Of a DNA stretch of 64,000 nt, positions 58,928 through 64,000 are shown in pieces. Positions within the stretch are counted from its first letter, which is position 1. Every line of letters begins with the position of its first letter. The DNA comes from Kitasatospora sp. NBC_01266 (GTDB taxonomy: Bacteria; Actinomycetota; Actinomycetes; Streptomycetales; Streptomycetaceae): assembly GCF_036242395.1 (NCBI RefSeq), contig NZ_CP108458.1, positions 1,860,001-1,924,000 on the forward strand. The letters are read 5' to 3'. A program made the position numbers and the translations under genes. Under the pieces are notes generated by a model. That model saw nothing but the letters and a program-made list of their open reading frames with translations. It ran no database searches and was not told where the DNA came from.

Positions 58928-58987
58928 CCGTCAGCCCTCGGTGAACGAAGGGCATTTCATGACCGGCCCGGACCTACCCTGGGCCGC

Positions 58988-59680
58988 ATGGACCTCGTGG
59001 AGATCTTCCCGCACCTTCACCTGCTGCGATTCGAGGTGGGCCAGGCCTACCTCTGGAGCGAGGCGGACTCGCTCACCCTGATCGACTCCGGGCCGGCCGG
59101 CTCGGCGCCCGCCATCGCCGAGGCGGTGCGTGCGCTGGGCCGCCGTCCCGGCGACCTCCAGCGGATCGTGCTCACCCACGGCCACGAGGACCACATCGGC
59201 GGCGCCGCCGAGGCGGCCGGCTGGGGCGGCGCGCGGATCCTGGCGGGCAGCGCCGACGCCGCCGCCATCCGCGGTGAAACGCCGCTCCCCCCACCGGTGT
59301 TCACGGCGGACTGGGAGCGCGAGCTGCGCGCCTCGATCCCGCCACTGCCGCAGGTCCCCCCGCTGCGGGTGGACGTCGAGCTGGGCGAGGGCGACACGGT
59401 CGACTTCGGCGGCGGCGCCCAGGTGCTCTCGGTACCGGGCCACACCCCGGGCAGCATCGCCCTCTACCTGCCGGGACCGCGGGTGCTCTTCACCGGCGAC
59501 ACCATCAGCAACGTGCGGGACCGGACCATGTTGGGCGTCTTCAACGCCGACCCGGTCCAGGCCGCCGAGTCCCTCCACCGGCAGGCCGAACTGCCCGTCG
59601 GGACCGCCTGCTTCGGCCACGGCGAGCCGATCGCCGAAGGCGCCGCCGAGCGGCTGCGCCGGCTGCTGCCCGCTGTCTGA
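58988..59680 (+). CDS. MBL-fold metallo-hydrolase
   Basis: 230 aa. Metallo-beta-lactamase fold: LTHGHEDHIGGAAEAAGWGG (HxHxDH), GHTPGSIALYLPGPRVLFTG with the metal-bridging Asp in FTGDT, C-terminal ACFGHGEPIAEGA. Glyoxalase II-like hydrolase, substrate unknown. ATG 58988. Ends next to the hairpin that separates it from the RNA locus. Confidence 0.92.
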   Translation: MDLVEIFPHLHLLRFEVGQAYLWSEADSLTLIDSGPAGSAPAIAEAVRALGRRPGDLQRIVLTHGHEDHIGGAAEAAGWGGARILAGSADAAAIRGETPLPPPVFTADWERELRASIPPLPQVPPLRVDVELGEGDTVDFGGGAQVLSVPGHTPGSIALYLPGPRVLFTGDTISNVRDRTMLGVFNADPVQAAESLHRQAELPVGTACFGHGEPIAEGAAERLRRLLPAV

Positions 59681-59689
59681 ACGGCGAGA

Positions 59690-59720
59690 GGACCCGGGAG
59701 CGTAGCCTGCTCCCGGGCCC
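59690..59720. terminator. Bidirectional terminator between the MBL gene and the RNA locus
   Basis: GGACCCGGGAGC and GCTCCCGGGCCC pair at 11 of 12 positions around a 7-nt loop. It can end the MBL transcript (plus) and the tRNA-like RNA transcript (minus). Confidence 0.7.
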
Positions 59721-59759
59721 CTGTTTGCCGCCCAATTGCGCACACCGGCACGTTGAAGA

Positions 59760-59862
59760 GTGCGGATCAGCTTGAATCGACGCGTTCTACCATTGAACTA
59801 CCGAGCCATGAAGAGCGGCACAGGCGGGATTTGAACCCGCATTCATCGATATTCGTCCGCAC
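59760..59862 (-). ncRNA. Circularly permuted tRNA-like RNA 2 (Y-RNA-like candidate)
   Basis: Read 5' to 3' on the minus strand: outer arm GTGCGGA-C-GAA-TA; TCGATG (anticodon-stem position); T-arm GCGGG-TTCAAAT-CCCGC (59840-59824); acceptor 3' strand CTGTGCC then G (59823-59816); 8-nt linker; acceptor 5' strand GGCTCGG (59807-59801); TA; D-arm GTTC-AATGGTA-GAAC (59798-59784); CGTCGA, TTC, AAGCTGA, TCCGCAC. The acceptor pairs at 6 of 7 positions (one T-T mismatch), CGTCGA pairs with TCGATG, GAA with TTC and GTGCGGA with TCCGCAC. So the tRNA order is permuted and the ends form one long helix with an asymmetric AAGCTGA bulge. No CCA and no defined anticodon. Confidence 0.72.
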
Positions 59863-59910
59863 CCGGTCGATCCGGCGTTCGGCGGCGAATACTGAGACTG
59901 GAGCGAGAGT

Positions 59911-60017
59911 CTGAGATTGACAGGGACTGCCTCTACCGGCTTGGGCTACTCCCGCGCGTGGTGCGGGAGGGAGGAGTCGAACCCCCACTGGATCCCTGGG
60001 ATCAGCTTCAACATCAG
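59911..60017 (-). ncRNA. Circularly permuted tRNA-like RNA 1 (Y-RNA-like candidate)
   Basis: On the minus strand: outer arm CTGATGTTGA (60017-60008); bulge AGCTGATCC; CAGGGAT (59998-59992); CCAGT; T-arm GGGGG-TTCGACT-CCTCC (59986-59970); acceptor 3' CTCCCGC-A-CCA (59969-59959); linker CGC; acceptor 5' GCGGGAG (59955-59949); TA; D-arm GCC...GGC with GGTAGA loop (59946-59929); A; GTCCCTG (59927-59921); TCAATCTCAG. The acceptor arms pair 7 of 7. GTCCCTG pairs with CAGGGAT (one G-T) at the anticodon-stem position, and CTGATGTTGA with TCAATCTCAG at 9 of 10. CCA is encoded between the halves. This is a complete tRNA body opened at the anticodon loop and closed at the acceptor. Confidence 0.75.
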
Positions 60018-60025
60018 TGTCAGCT

Positions 60026-60045
60026 TGCGCCGGCTCCCCGGCGCA
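60026..60045 (-). other. Perfect hairpin between the orphan-protein gene and the tRNA-like RNAs
   Basis: TGCGCCGG-(4 nt)-CCGGCGCA, 8-bp stem. It abuts the next hairpin (60046-60067) and lies just upstream of the RNA 1 outer arm. Could be a processing site, an RNA module or part of a double terminator. Confidence 0.65.
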
Positions 60046-60067
60046 CCCCTCACGCTCAGGTGAGGGG
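60046..60067 (-). terminator. Hairpin directly after the orphan-protein gene
   Basis: CCCCTCAC and GTGAGGGG pair perfectly over 8 bp with a 6-nt loop, 11 bp beyond the TAG stop. May end the mRNA or separate it from the RNA genes. Confidence 0.65.
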
Positions 60068-60078
60068 CGATCATGAGG

Positions 60079-60810
60079 CTACCCGAACAGGTAGCCGAAC
60101 ACCGCATCACCCACCCGCTGGTCGGTGACCTCGGCGTTGTTGGCCTCCTCGCGGGCGAACTTGACGGCCTGCTGGAGCTTCTCGACCCGCTCCTGCAGCT
60201 CGTTGACCCGCCGGGCCGGCAGCGCGCCGGAGAACTTCACCGTGGTCCAGTAGCCGACCGGGATGTCCTCGTAGTAGACCTCGACCTGGGCCGGGTGGTT
60301 CTCGGTGGCCTCCGCCTTCACGTGGTTGCGGGGCACCTTCTTGGTGCGGATGGTGCGCACCGCCTCGGTCTTCCAGGAGTCGGTCGACGGGTCCAGGTTC
60401 CAGGACTCGGCGGCGTCCAGCACCGGCAGCTTGCGCACGAAGGTGAACAGGTCGGTGAGCTGCTTCTCCAGGAAGAGCAGGTAGGGCACCGGGACCTGGG
60501 CGAGCAGCAGCTGCCCGTCCACCACCACGTCCGCGCAGGCGGTGCGGTTGGCCCAGTCCTTGGTGGCCGTCACGTCGAAGAGCCGGGTCAGCGTCGCCGC
60601 GGTCGCCCGCAGGATGTCCTCGGCCTTCAGCTGCACCCGGGTCGACTCGGGCGGCAGCTGCTCGCCCTCCTCGTCCTTGGGCTGGTAGGTACGGGAGATC
60701 CCGGCCAGCAACGCGGGCTTCTGGACGTCCTGATGAGCCTGGGTCAGCTCCTGGAACGACTTGGACTTGACGCCCTTTTCGACGGCGATGATCTGATTCA
60801 GCTTCGGCAC
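60079..60810 (-). CDS. Conserved orphan protein upstream of the tRNA-like RNAs
   Basis: 243 aa, GTG start at 60810. Begins MPKLNQIIAVEKGVKSKSFQ and ends VTDQRVGDAVFGYLFG. Central ISRTYQPKDEEGEQLPPEST and KKVPRNHVKAEATENHPAQV are charged; the last third is a probable coiled coil (RRVNELQERVEKLQQAVKFA). No membrane segment, signal or known catalytic motif. I recall near-identical proteins across streptomycetes annotated as hypothetical, with no assigned function. No clear ribosome-binding site; TAGCGT 8-13 nt upstream could be the -10 box of a leaderless transcript. Its immediate 3' neighbours are the permuted tRNA-like RNAs, so an RNA-binding or RNA-processing role is a testable guess. Confidence 0.88.
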   Translation of the reverse strand: MPKLNQIIAVEKGVKSKSFQELTQAHQDVQKPALLAGISRTYQPKDEEGEQLPPESTRVQLKAEDILRATAATLTRLFDVTATKDWANRTACADVVVDGQLLLAQVPVPYLLFLEKQLTDLFTFVRKLPVLDAAESWNLDPSTDSWKTEAVRTIRTKKVPRNHVKAEATENHPAQVEVYYEDIPVGYWTTVKFSGALPARRVNELQERVEKLQQAVKFAREEANNAEVTDQRVGDAVFGYLFG

Positions 60811-60886
60811 ATCCCGGACGCTAGCAGGGCGAACATCCGTACGGCGAACCGGTTTTCGTACCCCGGTAACTTCCTGGACGAACGAC

Positions 60887-60924
60887 CGGGGCCCCGGCTC
60901 GGATCACTCCGAACCGGGGCCCCG
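60887..60924 (-). terminator. Terminator of the pheS-pheT operon
   Basis: CGGGGCCCCGGCTCGG pairs with CCGAACCGGGGCCCCG over 16 positions (one mismatch) with a 6-nt loop, 15 bp past the pheT stop. Confidence 0.8.
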
Positions 60925-60938
60925 AAGGCAACCGGAGA

Positions 60939-63458
60939 CTACGCCCCGCGCAGCACCGCGCCGGTGCTGGCGAGCGCGGCGGCGACCGCCGACTCGCGGG
61001 CGGCCGAGGCCTCGTCGGCGGTCAGCGTGCGGTCGGTGGCCCGGAACCGCAGCGCGTAGGCCAGTGACTTCTTGCCCTCGCCCACCTGCTCACCGGTGAA
61101 GACGTCGAACAGCCGGATCGCCTCCAGCAGTTCGCCGGCGCCCTCGCGCAGCGCGGCCTCCACCTCGGCGGCCGGCACGTCGGCGTCCACGATCAGCGCC
61201 ACGTCCTGGGTGGCGACCGGGTAGCCGGAGACCGTCGGGCCCTGGGCCTGCCGTTCGCCGTCGGCGCTCAGCAGGTCGAGGTCGATCTCGGCCACCGCGG
61301 TGCGCTCGGGCAGGTGCAGCGCCTTGACCACCCGCGGGTGCAGCTCACCGGCGTGGCCGACCACGCGGTCGGTGCCGGCCACCAGCAGCTCGGCGCAGCG
61401 GCCCGGGTGCCAGGGCGCGTACTGGCCCTGGCGGACGGTCAGTTCGACGCCGGCCGCGCGGGCCACCGTGCGGGCCGCCTCGACGGCGTCCGCCCAGCTC
61501 GCCTGCGCGCCCTTGCCCCACCAGCCGGACGGCAGCCGCTCGCCGGTCAGCGCGATGGCCACCCGGCGCGGCTGGTGCGGCAGCGCGGCGTTGAGCGCGA
61601 CGATCTCCTCGTCGCTGGGACGGCGGTCGACCGCGGGGCGCGGGGCCACCGGCTGCTCGGCCTCGGGCAGGAAGACCAGGCCGGTCTCGAAGAGCGCCAG
61701 GTCGGTGTTGCCGCGCCCGAGGTTGCGTCGCACCGCGGCGAGCAGACCCGGCAGCAGCGTGGTGCGCAGCGCCGGCTCCTCGTCGTTCAGCGGGTTGACC
61801 AGCTTGACGGTGCGCCGGCGCACGTCGTCCGCGTCCAGGCCGAGGCTGTCGAAGGCCGCGTCGCCGAGGAACGGGTAGTTGAGCACCTCGACGTAGCCGG
61901 CCCCGGCCAGCGCCACGCCCACCCGGCGATGCATCCGCTGCACGGGGGTGAGGCCCTTGCCCGACGGGACGGCGGGCAGCCGGGAGGGGACGTTGTCGTA
62001 GCCCTCCAGCCGGATGACCTCCTCCGCCAGGTCGTTGGGGTCGGTCAGGTCGGGACGCCAGGTCGGCGGGGTGACCTCCAGCAGGTCGGCGCCGACCACC
62101 GTGCAGCCGACCTCCTGCAGGCGGCGGGCGACGGTCTCGCGACCGTAATCCAGGCCCGCGATCCGGTCCGGCAGGTCGGCGGCGATGGCGATGGTGCGCA
62201 CCGGGTGCGGGGCCGCGATGTCGGTGACCCCGGCCTCGGCGGTGCCGCCGGCGATCAGCACCAGCAGGTCGACGGCGCGCTGCGCGGCGGCCCGCGCGGC
62301 CTCCGGGTCCACCCCGCGCTCGAAGCGCTTGGCGGCCTCGGAGGGCAGCTTGTGCCGCTTGGCGGTGCGGGCGATGGCCACCGGGTCGAAGTGCGCGGCC
62401 TCGATGATCACCTCGGTGGTGCCGGCCACGGCGCCGGTCTCCTGGTCCAGCACCGGGTCGAGGATCTCGGTGGAGGCCCCGCCCATCACGCCGGCCAGGC
62501 CGATCGGACCGCTGTTGTCGCAGATCAGCAGGTCCTCGGCGGACAGCTCGCGCTTCTGGCCGTCCAGCGTGGTGAGCACCTCGCCGGCCTCGGCGCGGCG
62601 CACCTGGATCGGGCCGTCGACCCGGTTGCGGTCGTAGGCGTGCAGCGGCTGGCCGACCTCCAGCATCACGTAGTTGGTGATGTCGACGGTCAGCGAGATC
62701 GGGCGGACGTGCATCTTCTGCAGCCGGCGCTGCAGCCAGATCGGCGACTTGGCGCCCGGGTCGATGCCGACCACGGTGCGGGCCACGAAGCGGTCGCAGC
62801 CGGCCGGGTCGGCGACCTTGACCAGGTAGCCGTAGGAGTTGGCCGGCGGCACGTCGAGCAGCGCCGGGTCGGCCAGCGGCAGGCCGTACGCGGCGGCGGC
62901 CTCGCGGGCCACCCCGCGCATCGACAGGCAGTAGCCGCGGTCGGGGGTGACCGCGATGTCCAGCACCTCGTCGACCAGCTCCAGCAGCTCGATCGCGTCG
63001 GTACCTGGGACGTACTCCGGCGGCAGCACGATGATGCCGTCGTGGTCGTCGCCCAGGCCCAGCTCGCGGGCCGAGCAGATCATGCCGGCCGAGGTGTGGC
63101 CGTAGGTCTGCCGCGCGGCGATCGGGAACGGGCCGGGCAGCACGGCGCCCGGGAGCACCACGACCACCTTGTCGCCCACCGCGAAGTTGCGGGCGCCGCA
63201 GACGATCTCCTGCGGCTCGCCGGTGCCGTTGGCGTCGCCGACGTTGACGAAGCAGTGCCGGATCGGCTTCTTGAAGCCGGTCAGCTCCTCGATCGACAGC
63301 ACCTCGCCGACCACCAGCGGGCCCTTGAGGTCGCCGCCGAGCTGCTCGACGGTCTCGACCTCCAGGCCGGCCTGGATCAGCTTCGCCGCCACCTCGCGAC
63401 CGGTCGCACCGGCCGGCAGGTCGACGTACTCACGCAGCCAGGAAAGCGGGACGCGCAT
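60939..63458 (-). CDS. pheT: Phenylalanyl-tRNA synthetase beta subunit
   Basis: 839 aa, full length. Structural and editing subunit of PheRS. N-terminal tRNA-binding (EMAP-like) domain ([40 protein letters not shown]), B3/B4 editing domain, B5 ([20 protein letters not shown]), and C-terminal anticodon-binding FDX-ACB domain ([40 protein letters not shown]). ATG 63458 overlaps the pheS stop as TGATG, so translation is coupled. Confidence 0.98.
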   Translation of the reverse strand: MRVPLSWLREYVDLPAGATGREVAAKLIQAGLEVETVEQLGGDLKGPLVVGEVLSIEELTGFKKPIRHCFVNVGDANGTGEPQEIVCGARNFAVGDKVVVVLPGAVLPGPFPIAARQTYGHTSAGMICSARELGLGDDHDGIIVLPPEYVPGTDAIELLELVDEVLDIAVTPDRGYCLSMRGVAREAAAAYGLPLADPALLDVPPANSYGYLVKVADPAGCDRFVARTVVGIDPGAKSPIWLQRRLQKMHVRPISLTVDITNYVMLEVGQPLHAYDRNRVDGPIQVRRAEAGEVLTTLDGQKRELSAEDLLICDNSGPIGLAGVMGGASTEILDPVLDQETGAVAGTTEVIIEAAHFDPVAIARTAKRHKLPSEAAKRFERGVDPEAARAAAQRAVDLLVLIAGGTAEAGVTDIAAPHPVRTIAIAADLPDRIAGLDYGRETVARRLQEVGCTVVGADLLEVTPPTWRPDLTDPNDLAEEVIRLEGYDNVPSRLPAVPSGKGLTPVQRMHRRVGVALAGAGYVEVLNYPFLGDAAFDSLGLDADDVRRRTVKLVNPLNDEEPALRTTLLPGLLAAVRRNLGRGNTDLALFETGLVFLPEAEQPVAPRPAVDRRPSDEEIVALNAALPHQPRRVAIALTGERLPSGWWGKGAQASWADAVEAARTVARAAGVELTVRQGQYAPWHPGRCAELLVAGTDRVVGHAGELHPRVVKALHLPERTAVAEIDLDLLSADGERQAQGPTVSGYPVATQDVALIVDADVPAAEVEAALREGAGELLEAIRLFDVFTGEQVGEGKKSLAYALRFRATDRTLTADEASAARESAVAAALASTGAVLRGA

Positions 63459-64000
63459 CAGATCTCCATCCCGAACGGGAGAGTGAAACGCACGTCACCC
63501 TCGACCATGTCGCGCATGTCCGCGACGTTGTGACGATTCATCAGGATCCGCTCCAGGCCCAGGCCGAAGGCGAATCCGCTGTAGCGCTCGGGGTCGACCC
63601 CGGAGGCGATCAGCACGCGCGGGTTGACCACGCCGCAGCCGCCCAGCTCGATCCAGCCCTCGGAGGAGCAGGTCCGGCAGGGGGCGTCCGGGTTGCCCAC
63701 GCTGGCACCCCGGCAGACGAAGCACTGCAGGTCCACCTCGGCGCTCGGCTCGGTGAACGGGAAGTACGAGGGCCGCCAGCGCAGCTCCAGCTCGTCCCCG
63801 ATCAGCCTGCTGACCAGCAGTTCGATGGTGCCCTTGAGGTCGCCGAAGGTGATGCCCTCGTCGACCGCGATGCCCTCGACCTGGCGGAACACCGGGGTGT
63901 GCGTCGCGTCCAGCTCGTCGGTGCGGTAGACCCGGCCGACCGAGACGGCGTACAGCGGCGGCTGCTTCTCCAGCATGCTGCGGATCTGCACCGGCGAGGT
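63458..64000 (-). CDS. pheS: Phenylalanyl-tRNA synthetase alpha subunit (partial, C-terminal 180 aa)
   Basis: The 5' part lies beyond the right edge. Class II catalytic core: [20 protein letters not shown] (motif 2 region), a four-Cys insertion [20 protein letters not shown] plus C found in actinobacterial PheS, and motif 3 [20 protein letters not shown]. Charges tRNA-Phe with PheT. Confidence 0.97.
   Translation of the reverse strand, partial: TSPVQIRSMLEKQPPLYAVSVGRVYRTDELDATHTPVFRQVEGIAVDEGITFGDLKGTIELLVSRLIGDELELRWRPSYFPFTEPSAEVDLQCFVCRGASVGNPDAPCRTCSSEGWIELGGCGVVNPRVLIASGVDPERYSGFAFGLGLERILMNRHNVADMRDMVEGDVRFTLPFGMEI

Noticed and set aside
59760..60017. Ordinary tRNA genes (Met-, Gly- or Leu-like) in this region
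   Set aside because: Individual arms look tRNA-like, but no normal-order pairing works: 5' half GCGGGAG does not match the downstream CTGTGCC acceptor strand, while the permuted partners match 7 of 7 and 6 of 7.
59760..60017. Two-piece (permuted) tmRNA
   Set aside because: A D-stem is present in both units, there is no tag reading frame ending in an Ala-Ala-type sequence, and the acceptor sequences differ from tmRNA.

Overview
The window comes from a high-GC actinomycete, most probably Streptomycetaceae (Streptomyces or Kitasatospora). The evidence is the very high GC with third-position bias, GTG/TTG starts, stop/start overlaps (ATGA, GTGA, TGATG), a modular type I polyketide synthase, a mycothiol-type isomerase fold, DUF1876 proteins and an actinobacterial pheST pair. 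No ordinary tRNA, rRNA, CRISPR array, insertion sequence or prophage was seen.

Layout. (1) 1-6153, minus strand: the 5' end of a modular PKS gene that runs off the left edge. It has a KSQ-AT-ACP loading module, then KS-AT-DH. (2) 6.6-16.5 kb: genes that probably belong with the PKS. They are a bicovalent-type FAD oxidase, an ABC exporter pair on the minus strand, and a plus-strand run of a thioesterase-like protein with a Cys nucleophile, an NRPS-type methyltransferase cut out of its synthetase, crotonyl-CoA carboxylase/reductase, and a double-length 3-hydroxyacyl-CoA dehydrogenase. The last two would make ethylmalonyl-CoA-type extender units, and the module-1 AT carries a non-standard specificity motif (FPSH). 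(3) 16.5-21 kb: a translationally coupled four-gene minus-strand operon (ATPase of the anti-sigma fold, 55-aa protein, kinase-like protein, GNAT) opposite an HTH regulator, a Nudix hydrolase and a small repeat protein.

(4) 21-29.4 kb: dienelactone hydrolase, DUF6295-like protein, GT-C mannosyltransferase-like protein, a 31-codon gene with its own terminator, then mutA-mutB-meaB (methylmalonyl-CoA mutase and its G-protein chaperone). (5) 29.4-36.6 kb: an MFS/apolipoprotein N-acyltransferase fusion, DUF1876, a flotillin with an NfeD-like partner, VOC and PNPOx-fold proteins, and a GT2. (6) 36.6-47.5 kb: a gammaproteobacterial-looking lysA, a MerR regulator, an LCP ligase, metG, an NAD(P)-binding protein, a drug-type ABC pair, and a P450-ferredoxin pair. 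(7) 47.5-59.7 kb: a secreted S15-type peptidase, DUF1876, a secreted KD-repeat protein plus sortase, GH13, a deacetylase-like lipoprotein, a double SnoaL protein, SDR, single-domain 3-hydroxybutyryl-CoA dehydrogenase, GH25 lysozyme, a maleylpyruvate-isomerase-fold protein and an MBL hydrolase.

(8) 59.7-64 kb: the most unusual locus. Two tandem tRNA-like RNAs lie in circularly permuted order (T-arm and acceptor 3' strand before acceptor 5' strand and D-arm). They sit just downstream of a conserved orphan protein gene, followed by pheT and the 3' end of pheS. Their outer flanks pair to extend the anticodon-position helix, which is the topology of bacterial Y RNAs (tRNA mimics that bind Ro60/Rsr). 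I regard this as the best candidate for an undescribed system here.
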